Positions 1-6,170 of a DNA stretch of 14,891 nt are shown here, in pieces (position 1 is the stretch's first letter; the number at the start of each line of letters is the position of its first letter). This DNA is from Bacteroidales bacterium UBA3623 (GTDB lineage Bacteria > Bacteroidota > Bacteroidia > Bacteroidales > UBA932). A program made the position numbers and the translations under genes. The notes under the pieces were generated by a model. The model worked only from the letters and a program-made list of their open reading frames with translations. It had not been told where the DNA came from and ran no database searches. The stretch covers positions 1-14,891 of the forward strand of contig DFLI01000056.1 in NCBI GenBank assembly GCA_002373715.1, given 5' to 3'.

Positions 1-569
1 ACTTCCCCCCTTAACATCATTTGGGCCAGGTGCTGCTTTCCGCGGCGGATACGGGTGCGAACGGTATTCAGTTCCAGGTCCAGTTCCTTGGCTATTTCTT
101 CGTATTCCAACTCCTCTATCATGTATTTGATCATTACGTCTTTGTACAGGGAGGGGAGCTCGTCAATGAAACCCATCAGGCGCTCGTGTACCTCGTCGTT
201 GATAATTTCCTCTTCTGGGGTGAAGTCTGTGAGGGGAGCCTGTCCGTCCGGCCCTTCTCCGCCGGCCTTGTGCAGGATGCCTTCCTTCTTCTCCGTTTCC
301 CGCTGGATGCTTTCCAGATGGTCAAGCGCCGTACGGGTGGCTATGGTGAGCAGCCAAGGCCGGAATTCGCGCTCTGTGTCAAAGCCCTGCAGGGCGCTGA
401 AGGCTTTTTGGAAGCTTTCCAGCACCACGTCGTCTACATCGGCCTTCCAGTGGAAATATCCGCTTACGCGGCCGCGTACCGCCTTTTCGTGAATCTGGTA
501 CAGCATGCGGAAGGCCATCTGGTCTCCCTGCATGGCTTTCTGTACTAGTTCTTTTTCTTTGTTCTCCAT
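1..569 (-). CDS. ECF-type RNA polymerase sigma factor (partial, C-terminal end off window)
   Basis: A sigma-70-family protein of the extracytoplasmic-function type, expected to direct RNA polymerase to a small set of promoters. The visible 189 codons begin MENKEKELVQKAMQGD. Residues 10-88 look like sigma region 2: the KADVDDVVLESFQKAF stretch (42-57) and FRPWLLTIATRTALDH (69-84) match the -10 binding helices. A loose acidic linker follows (about 91-125). Region 4 spans 130-185, with the helix-turn-helix YEEIAKELDLELNTVRTRIRR at 156-176, minus its last residue, for -35 recognition. ECF factors are usually 170-200 residues, so only a short tail should be missing. The ATG at 569 lies 3 bases after the polA stop, so the gene is probably co-transcribed and translationally coupled with polA. 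No anti-sigma gene is visible; it could lie beyond the left edge. The family call is firm; the regulon is unknown. Confidence 0.9.
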   Translation of the reverse strand, partial: MENKEKELVQKAMQGDQMAFRMLYQIHEKAVRGRVSGYFHWKADVDDVVLESFQKAFSALQGFDTEREFRPWLLTIATRTALDHLESIQRETEKKEGILHKAGGEGPDGQAPLTDFTPEEEIINDEVHERLMGFIDELPSLYKDVMIKYMIEELEYEEIAKELDLELNTVRTRIRRGKQHLAQMMLRGE

Positions 570-572
570 ATA

Positions 573-3221
573 CTAATGGGCCTCTAGCCAATTGTTTCCG
601 GCGCTGCATTCCACCGTGAGGGGCACCGACAGCTTAATCACATTCTCCATGGCGTCTTTCACCAGTTCCTGCAGGGCGGGCACCTCGGAGGCCGGGGCCT
701 CGAAGAGCAGTTCGTCGTGAATCTGCAGTACCATCCGGCTCTTCAAACCGCTTTCCTTGAGCTTCTGGGCCACGCGGATCATGGCCAGCTTAATAATATC
801 GGCCGATGTGCCCTGGATGGGGGCGTTCACGGCATTGCGTTCTGCCAGGGCGCGCACGGTGGCGTTGCGGGCGCTGATGTCCGGCAGGTAGCGGCGGCGG
901 CCGAAGAGGGTTTCCACGTAGCCGTTCTCGCGGGCGAAGGCAATGCTGTCGTCTATGAAGCCGCGGATGGCGGGGAAGGCGGTGAAATAGTCTTCGATGA
1001 GGGCCTTGGCTTGAGCCCTGGGCAGGTGCAGCCGCTGGGCCAGGCCAAAGGAAGAGATGCCGTACATGATGCCGAAGTTGGCCGTTTTGGCCATGCCGCG
1101 CTGCTCCCGGGACACTTCCTCCACGGGAATCCTGAATATCTTGGCGGCGGTGGCGGCGTGTACGTCCACTCCATCCCGGAAAGCCTGGGTGAGGTGGGTG
1201 TCGCAGCTCAGGTGCGCCATGATGCGCAGTTCAATCTGGGAATAGTCTGCACTCACTATGAGCCCGTCCGGAATGCCCGGCACAAAGGCCTTGCGAATTT
1301 CCTTGCCACGCTCTGTGCGCACCGGAATGTTCTGCAGGTTGGGATTGGAACTGGACAGGCGCCCGGTAGCTGTGAGGGCCTGGTTGAAGGTGGTGTGCAC
1401 CCTTCCATCGCGGGGCGATATGTAGGAAGGGAAGGGCTCTATGTAGGTAGAGAGGAGCTTTTTCACCGCCCGGTATTCCAGAATCTCATTCACGATGGGG
1501 TGACGGTCTGCAATGGCTACCAGGGTGGCCTCGTCTGTTGTATACTGCCCCTTGGCGCCGCTCTTTTTGGCCTTCGGGTCCAACTGAAGCTTGTCAAAGA
1601 GGAGGTCTCCCACCTGTTTGGGGGAGGAGATATTCAGGGTGGGCTCGCCGGCCATTTCCCTTATGCGGGCTTCGCGCTGCGCAAGCTCCTGCCGCAGGCC
1701 GTCGGCAAATACCTTCAGCTGCGCCATGTCCACTTTCACGCCGTTCCTTTCCATCTGTGCCAGCACTTTGGCCAACGGCTCCTCCATGGTGTCGTAGAAA
1801 TCCGGCAGGTTTTCCCGGAGCTTGTCTCCCAGAGGAATGAGCACGGCAGCCTCCTTGAGGCGCGGGGAATTGTCTTCCTCGGGCTGCTCGTCAAAGAGGG
1901 AGCCGGTGGCAACGGGGGCCGATGTCTCCTCCAGCGCCACGCCCAGATAGGTCTGCGCCAGGGCGGAGAGTTCGTGGCTGCGCTCGGGATTGAGCACGTA
2001 GTGCATGAGCTCGATGTCGTACCACTTGCCTTCCAGGCTTATCCCTTCGGCCGCCAGCTGGTTGGCCATCTTCTTCAGGTCCACGCCGTACTTGGCCACG
2101 GAGGGGTCTTCCAGGAGACCCTTCACGTCATTCCCGGCTTGACCGGGAATCTCACAGACCATTCCGTCTGCCGCCAGAATCAGCTTGCTTCCGGCCAGCA
2201 CCATCCCCACCTTTCCGTTTTCGCGGGCAGCCTTTATCACTTCTGCCGGAGATGCTTCTTGATAGGTGAATTCCGGCTGAGATGGCCGGTCGGAGCCGGC
2301 CATGACGGCAGGGTCCTTCGCGTCATTCCCGGCTTGACCGGGAATCTCTGTTATCTTTCCGGAAAGATATCTCTTCAAAGAGGCAAACTCGTATTGATCA
2401 AAGAGGGTGAGCAGCCGAGGCTGGAATTCTCCGGTATATTGCATGTCTTCCAGGGTGACCGGAAGGTCCATGTCTGTTTTGATGGTGACCAGCAGCTTGG
2501 ACAGGGCCATGTGAGGCTGGGCCTCGCGGAACTGTTCCTGCTGACGGGGGCTCAGTTCTTCCAGGTGCTCATAGATGTTTTCCACGGTGCCGTACTTGGC
2601 TATGAGCTTGGCGGCGCCCACTTCTCCCACGCCCTTCACGCCGGGCACGTTGTCTGCCGCGTCTCCGCAGATGGCCAGCATGTCAATCACCTGCCTGGGG
2701 GAACAGATGCCCCATTTCTCGCAGAGGGCTTTTTCATCCACCAGTTCTGCCTCGGCCCCACTCTTGCCGGGCTTTAGCTGGAAGGCGTGCGGGCCCACCA
2801 GCTGGCCGTAATCCTTGTCGGGCGTTACCATGTACACGTCCAGCTTGTCCGAAGCAAACTGTGTGGCGGCGCTTCCCAGTACGTCATCGGCCTCAAAGCC
2901 GGGGATCATGAGGACGGGAATATTCATGCTCTGAACCAGCTCCGTGAGAGGCTCCAGGGCGTCTATCACCAGCTGCGGGGTAGGGGGGCGCGTGCCCTTG
3001 TATTCCGGGTACAGTTCGTTGCGGAAGGTGCCGCCCGGCGGGTCAAAGGCCACGGCAATGTGCGTGGGCTTTTCCCGCTCTATCATTTCCAGCAGGTACT
3101 TGGTGAAACCGTAAAGGATGGACATATCGGCCCCTTTGGAATTGATCATGGGCCTGCGCAGGAAGGCGTAGTACATCTTGAACACCAGCGCGTGTCCGTC
3201 TATGAGGAAGAGTTTGTCCAT
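573..3221 (-). CDS. polA: DNA polymerase I
   Basis: An 882-residue family A DNA polymerase that fills gaps, removes RNA primers and acts in excision repair. Domain order: 5'-3' exonuclease (1-290) with metal-binding acidic residues in LIDGHA (6-11), AFDPPGG (58-64), FEADDV (109-114), TPDKDYG (133-139) and GDAADNVPG (186-194); a 3'-5' exonuclease-like domain (about 318-470); polymerase domain (475-882) with RLSSSNPNLQNIP (621-633), motif A DYSQIELR (659-666), motif B RGMAKTANFGIMYG (708-721) and motif C QIHDELLFE (833-841). The end, AGNNWLEAH, is typical and complete. The exonuclease-like domain lacks the DxE motif and both later catalytic aspartates of the E. coli enzyme, so proofreading is inferred to be absent. 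The same nonapeptide, EIPGQAGND, occurs at 292-300 and 357-365, encoded by palindromic DNA elements. The start MDKLFLIDGHALVFKMYYAF is the usual family start. Confidence 0.98.
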   Translation of the reverse strand: MDKLFLIDGHALVFKMYYAFLRRPMINSKGADMSILYGFTKYLLEMIEREKPTHIAVAFDPPGGTFRNELYPEYKGTRPPTPQLVIDALEPLTELVQSMNIPVLMIPGFEADDVLGSAATQFASDKLDVYMVTPDKDYGQLVGPHAFQLKPGKSGAEAELVDEKALCEKWGICSPRQVIDMLAICGDAADNVPGVKGVGEVGAAKLIAKYGTVENIYEHLEELSPRQQEQFREAQPHMALSKLLVTIKTDMDLPVTLEDMQYTGEFQPRLLTLFDQYEFASLKRYLSGKITEIPGQAGNDAKDPAVMAGSDRPSQPEFTYQEASPAEVIKAARENGKVGMVLAGSKLILAADGMVCEIPGQAGNDVKGLLEDPSVAKYGVDLKKMANQLAAEGISLEGKWYDIELMHYVLNPERSHELSALAQTYLGVALEETSAPVATGSLFDEQPEEDNSPRLKEAAVLIPLGDKLRENLPDFYDTMEEPLAKVLAQMERNGVKVDMAQLKVFADGLRQELAQREARIREMAGEPTLNISSPKQVGDLLFDKLQLDPKAKKSGAKGQYTTDEATLVAIADRHPIVNEILEYRAVKKLLSTYIEPFPSYISPRDGRVHTTFNQALTATGRLSSSNPNLQNIPVRTERGKEIRKAFVPGIPDGLIVSADYSQIELRIMAHLSCDTHLTQAFRDGVDVHAATAAKIFRIPVEEVSREQRGMAKTANFGIMYGISSFGLAQRLHLPRAQAKALIEDYFTAFPAIRGFIDDSIAFARENGYVETLFGRRRYLPDISARNATVRALAERNAVNAPIQGTSADIIKLAMIRVAQKLKESGLKSRMVLQIHDELLFEAPASEVPALQELVKDAMENVIKLSVPLTVECSAGNNWLEAH
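2120..2153. repeat. Second copy of the palindromic element inside polA
   Basis: These 34 bases repeat 2315-2348 with a single mismatch (A at 2125 against G at 2320), at an offset of exactly 195 bases, a multiple of three. The stem ATTCCCGG (2130-2137) with CCGGGAAT (2143-2150) and loop CTTGA is identical. Both copies are therefore read in the same frame and give the same peptide, EIPGQAGND, here at polA residues 357-365. Only the B-type unit is present; no facing A-type unit is seen nearby. Confidence 0.8.
2279..2348. repeat. Inverted pair of short palindromic elements inside polA
   Basis: Two related units of about 30 bp face each other. Unit A has an 8-bp stem, ATGGCCGG (2282-2289) with CCGGCCAT (2296-2303), and a 6-base loop. 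Unit B has ATTCCCGG (2325-2332) with CCGGGAAT (2338-2345) and loop CTTGA. Read outward-in, both share the frame GAGAT..CCGGTC..GCCGG..ATGACG, so the pair begins GAGAT and ends ATCTC. The stems differ at two positions on each side, with base pairing kept. On the coding strand the pair gives residues 292 to about 315 of polA, in the linker after the 5'-3' exonuclease domain, without disturbing the frame. It resembles REP/BIME elements or the palindromic elements known inside Rickettsia genes; the family is not identified here. Confidence 0.75.
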
Positions 3222-3227
3222 GGCTTG

Positions 3228-3235
3228 CGAAATTA
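3228..3235 (-). promoter_or_regulatory. Candidate -7 element for polA
   Basis: On the minus strand TAATTTCG matches the Bacteroidota -7 consensus TAnnTTTG at all but one fixed position. It ends only 6 bases before the polA ATG, so transcription would start at or next to the start codon and the message would be nearly leaderless. T-rich sequence lies at the usual -33 distance but shows no clear TTTG. This is a suggestion only. Confidence 0.35.
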
Positions 3236-3259
3236 CACAAAAAACTTGGAAAAACCCAC

Positions 3260-3293
3260 CCCGTGCACAAAAACTGCTCTTTTCGTGTACGGG
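3260..3293. repeat. Imperfect inverted repeat in the polA/ettA divergent region
   Basis: CCCGTGCAC (3260-3268) pairs with GTGTACGGG (3285-3293) over 9 positions, one of them a G-T pair, and AAAA/TTTT just inside can extend the stem with a bulge. It lies 25-58 bases upstream of the candidate polA -7 element and about 60 bases upstream of that of ettA. It could be an operator or a hairpin; there is no run of T after it on either strand that would make it a clear terminator. Confidence 0.4.
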
Positions 3294-3350
3294 ACTTCAC
3301 CTGCGCCATCCGGAACGGCACTTGCGCCGCATTATTCGGAAAAAAATCAT

Positions 3351-3374
3351 TACCTTAGCGAGACAAACGCTAAG
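3351..3374 (+). promoter_or_regulatory. Candidate ettA promoter -7 element overlapped by a perfect dyad
   Basis: TACCTTAG (3351-3358) fits the Bacteroidota -7 consensus TAnnTTTG except for one base; no good -33 box is seen at the expected distance. The 7-bp arms CTTAGCG (3354-3360) and CGCTAAG (3368-3374) form a perfect inverted repeat with a 7-base loop. The dyad starts inside the -7 element and ends 3 bases before the ettA ATG. It could be an operator covering the transcription start, or a leader hairpin near the start codon if transcription begins further upstream. Confidence 0.4.
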
Positions 3375-3377
3375 ACT

Positions 3378-5054
3378 ATGGCCGACGAAAAGATTATCTT
3401 CTCCATGAACGGGGTGAGCAAGATTCTCCCCCACAATAATAAAGTCATCCTCAAAGACATATACCTGGGCTTCTTCTACGGGGCCAAGATTGGCATCCTG
3501 GGCCTGAACGGCGCCGGTAAGTCCACGCTCCTGAAGATTATCGCCGGAGTGGAGAAACCCTCCAGGGGAGAAGTGGTGTGGGCGCCAGGCTATTCCGTGG
3601 GCTACCTGGAGCAGGAGCCGCAGATGGATCCGGAGAAAACCGTGCTGGAGGTGGTTCAGGAGGGCGTGCAGGAGGTAATGGACATCCTGCAGGAATACAA
3701 CGACATTTCCCTCAAATTCATGGAGCCCATGGACGATGATGAGATGAACCGTCTCATCGAGCGCCAGGGAGAACTCACCGAGAAGATAGATCACGTAAAC
3801 GGCTGGGAAATAGACTCCAAGCTGGAAAGGGCCATGGACGCCCTCCAGTGCCCGCCCAGCGAGCAGAAGATCAAGGAACTCTCCGGTGGTGAGCGCCGCC
3901 GCGTGGCCCTGTGCCGCCTGCTGCTGCAGGAACCGGACGTGCTCCTGCTGGACGAACCCACCAACCACCTGGACACCGAGAGTATCCAGTGGCTGGAAGC
4001 CCATCTGCAGCAGTACAAGGGTACGGTCATTGCCGTTACGCACGACCGTTACTTCCTGGACAACGTGGCCGGCTGGATTCTGGAACTGGACCGCGGAGAA
4101 GGCATTCCCTGGAAAGGCAATTACTCCAGCTGGCTGGAGCAGAAGACCAAGCGCCTGGCGCAGGAAGAAAAGGCCGAGAGCAAACGTCGCAAAACCCTGG
4201 AGCGGGAACTGGAATGGGTGCGCATGGCGCCCAAGGCCCGCCAGGCCAAGCAGAAAGCCCGTCTGGGCGCTTATGAGAAGCTTGCATCGGCCGATGCCAA
4301 ACAAAAGGAAGCCAACCTGGAAATCTATATCCCCAACGGACCGCACCTGGGCAATAAGGTGATTCAGTTCAAAGACGTTTCCAAGGCCTATGGAGACAAG
4401 TTGCTGTTCGAGCATCTTACCTTTGAGCTGCCGCCGGCAGGTATTGTGGGCGTGATTGGCCCCAACGGCGCCGGTAAAACCACGCTCTTCCGCCTGATCA
4501 TGGGTATTGAGCAGCCGGACAGCGGCACCATAGAGATTGGAGAAACGGTAAAGATAGCCTACGTGGATCAGCAGCACCGCAGTATTGATCCGGACAAAAC
4601 GGTATATGAAACCATTGCCGGCAATTCGGAGTGGGTGCGCATGGGCGGCAGAGACGTCAATGCCCGCGCCTGGGTATCCCGTTTCAATTTCTCGGGGGCA
4701 GACCAGGAAAAACTCTGTGGCGTTCTTTCCGGCGGTGAGCGTAACCGTCTGCACCTGGCCCTCACCCTCAAGGACGAAGGCAACGTGCTCCTGCTGGACG
4801 AACCTACCAATGACGTGGACGTGAATACCATCCGCGCGCTGGAGGAAGGTCTGGACGGCTTTGCCGGCTGCGCCGTGGTGGTAAGCCACGACCGCTGGTT
4901 CCTGGACCGTATTGCCACCCATATCCTGGCCTATGAAGGAGAGGGGAAGGTGGTGTTCTTTGAGGGTAACTACCAGGAGTATGAGGCCAACCGCAAGATG
5001 CGCCTGGGAGACACCGAGCCCAAACGTTTCAAGTACAAGAAATTAATGGAATAG
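3378..5054 (+). CDS. ettA: Energy-dependent translational throttle protein EttA (ABC-F ATPase)
   Basis: A 558-residue cytoplasmic ABC-F protein that binds the ribosomal E site and gates the first elongation step according to the ATP/ADP ratio, as known for E. coli EttA. Two ABC domains are seen. Domain 1 has Walker A GLNGAGKST (42-50), signature LSGGE (168-172) and Walker B LLLDEPTNHLD (189-199). Domain 2 has GPNGAGKTT (361-369), LSGGE (450-454) and LLLDEPTNDVD (471-481). Both catalytic glutamates are present (E193, E475). The EttA-specific stretch WILELDRGEGIPWKGNYSSW (233-252) and the basic linker ELEWVRMAPKARQ (277-289) separate it from Uup and other ABC-F groups. The length matches the family. 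The reading frame is open far upstream, but the ATG at 3378 gives the family's normal N-terminus (MADEKIIFSMNGVSK). The epimerase gene follows after 2 bases. Confidence 0.96.
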   Translation: MADEKIIFSMNGVSKILPHNNKVILKDIYLGFFYGAKIGILGLNGAGKSTLLKIIAGVEKPSRGEVVWAPGYSVGYLEQEPQMDPEKTVLEVVQEGVQEVMDILQEYNDISLKFMEPMDDDEMNRLIERQGELTEKIDHVNGWEIDSKLERAMDALQCPPSEQKIKELSGGERRRVALCRLLLQEPDVLLLDEPTNHLDTESIQWLEAHLQQYKGTVIAVTHDRYFLDNVAGWILELDRGEGIPWKGNYSSWLEQKTKRLAQEEKAESKRRKTLERELEWVRMAPKARQAKQKARLGAYEKLASADAKQKEANLEIYIPNGPHLGNKVIQFKDVSKAYGDKLLFEHLTFELPPAGIVGVIGPNGAGKTTLFRLIMGIEQPDSGTIEIGETVKIAYVDQQHRSIDPDKTVYETIAGNSEWVRMGGRDVNARAWVSRFNFSGADQEKLCGVLSGGERNRLHLALTLKDEGNVLLLDEPTNDVDVNTIRALEEGLDGFAGCAVVVSHDRWFLDRIATHILAYEGEGKVVFFEGNYQEYEANRKMRLGDTEPKRFKYKKLME

Positions 5055-5056
5055 CC

Positions 5057-6142
5057 ATGAAAAGATATCTGATTCTGCTGCTGGTTCTGGCCTTTGCCTG
5101 CCAAAGCAAGCAACCCGCCCTCATTTCTGAGAGCAAGTTCAAGGGAGAGTTATATACCCTCAGGAGCGAGAATCTGGTAGCCCAGATTACTCCTTTCGGA
5201 GCCCGTGTGGTAACTCTTTTTATCAAGGATACAGATGGCAAGTGGACGGATGTTGTAGTGGGCCACAACAAACTGGCCGCCTACCAGACGCCCCCGGGAG
5301 AACGCTTTTTCGGCGCCACGGTGGGTCCGGTTGCCAACCGCATCGGCCATGCATCTTATCGGGTGGAAGGGGAAGCCTGGCACACCGACGCCAACGACCA
5401 CGGCGTGAATACCCTCCATGGCGGGTCCAAGGGGTTTGACATGCGCCCCTGGGAGGTGGTATCCAGCACGCCCACTTCCCTTACCCTTAGCCTGGAATGC
5501 CCGCACGGGCAGGACGGCTTCCCGGGCAACCGCACCATCACCCTCACATATTCTGTAGACAAGTTAGATTTCAAGGTGGATATCAGCGGCACTTCTACCA
5601 AAGTGACGCCCCTTAATATCTCCCATCATCCCTTCATCTGCCTGCGCGGAGAGGGTGAAGGCTCTGTGGAGGATTATATTGTAACCATTACTGCATCGGC
5701 CTATACTCCCGTAGATTCCCTGAGCATTCCCACTGGGGAAATTGCGCCGGTGGAGGGCACGCCCTTCGATTTCCGTACGCCCCACAGCTTGGGTGAGCGC
5801 ATCAACCAGCCGGATGTGCAGCTGCAGTACGGACATGGTTACGACCACAACTGGTGCCTGGATGGAGAAGGAATGAGAGAAGTGTGCCGGGTGGAAGACC
5901 CCATGAGCGGCCGCTCCGTAGCCGTCATTACAGACCAGAAGGGCCTGCAGCTTTACAGCGGTAATTTCTTCGATGGTTCCGAGAATGGTAAGAACGGAAA
6001 GCCCCTAGGCTTCCGCAGTTCCCTGGTGTTGGAGGCACAAGGCTGGCCGGATGCCGTAAACCATCCGGAATTCCCGTCCATAGTGCTGCTGCCCGGAGAA
6101 GAATACACTTCCAGCACCATCTATCGCTTTGGCGTGAATTAG
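5057..6142 (+). CDS. Aldose 1-epimerase (galactose mutarotase), lipoprotein
   Basis: A 361-residue GalM-family enzyme that interconverts alpha and beta anomers of aldoses such as galactose or glucose. Family motifs are present: NRIGHASY (94-101), TLHGG with the substrate-binding histidine H121, NISHHPF (187-193) with the probable catalytic acid H191, GYDHN (261-265), and VLEAQGWPDA (324-333) with the probable catalytic base E326, then LLPGEEYTSSTIYRF at the end. Residues 1-15 form a lipoprotein signal (MKRYLILLLVLAFAC), so the protein should be anchored by lipid at C15 and work in the periplasm or at the outer membrane, not in the cytosol. The ATG lies 2 bases after the ettA stop, so the genes probably share a transcript. 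No sugar-utilisation genes are nearby to fix the substrate. Confidence 0.95.
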   Translation: MKRYLILLLVLAFACQSKQPALISESKFKGELYTLRSENLVAQITPFGARVVTLFIKDTDGKWTDVVVGHNKLAAYQTPPGERFFGATVGPVANRIGHASYRVEGEAWHTDANDHGVNTLHGGSKGFDMRPWEVVSSTPTSLTLSLECPHGQDGFPGNRTITLTYSVDKLDFKVDISGTSTKVTPLNISHHPFICLRGEGEGSVEDYIVTITASAYTPVDSLSIPTGEIAPVEGTPFDFRTPHSLGERINQPDVQLQYGHGYDHNWCLDGEGMREVCRVEDPMSGRSVAVITDQKGLQLYSGNFFDGSENGKNGKPLGFRSSLVLEAQGWPDAVNHPEFPSIVLLPGEEYTSSTIYRFGVN

Positions 6143-6147
6143 TCTTC

Positions 6148-6170
6148 TGCCTCCATGGCCGCCAGAGGCA
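6148..6170. terminator. Weak candidate bidirectional terminator
   Basis: The 28-base gap between the converging epimerase and serine hydrolase genes holds TGCCTC (6148-6153) and GAGGCA (6165-6170), a perfect 6-bp stem with an 11-base loop. TTAATTCT follows on the plus strand, which is a poor T-run, and the minus side has none. The position is right for a shared terminator, but the structure is weak. Confidence 0.25.

Noticed and set aside
2120..2348. Possible CRISPR array from the repeated 34-base unit
   Set aside because: There are only two exact-type copies 195 bases apart, inside a conserved gene, and the spacer is coding sequence for polA.
717..2777. Long open frame (686 codons) on the plus strand across polA
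   Set aside because: It lies antisense to a polA frame with every polymerase motif intact. Its translation resembles no family, and GC-rich codon bias commonly leaves the opposite strand open.
1812..3221. Possible frameshift or broken polA because of inserted repeats
   Set aside because: The frame is continuous from MDKLFLIDGHA to the family C-terminus, and all polymerase motifs are present, so the gene appears functional.
2787..3377. Upstream extension of the ettA reading frame by 197 codons
   Set aside because: The extension overlaps the start of polA on the other strand and resembles nothing. The ATG at 3378 gives the normal EttA N-terminus just after a promoter-like region.
3297..4922. 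Long open frame (541 codons) on the minus strand across ettA
   Set aside because: EttA is complete with both ABC cassettes in the plus frame. The antisense translation shows no domain and is a codon-bias shadow.
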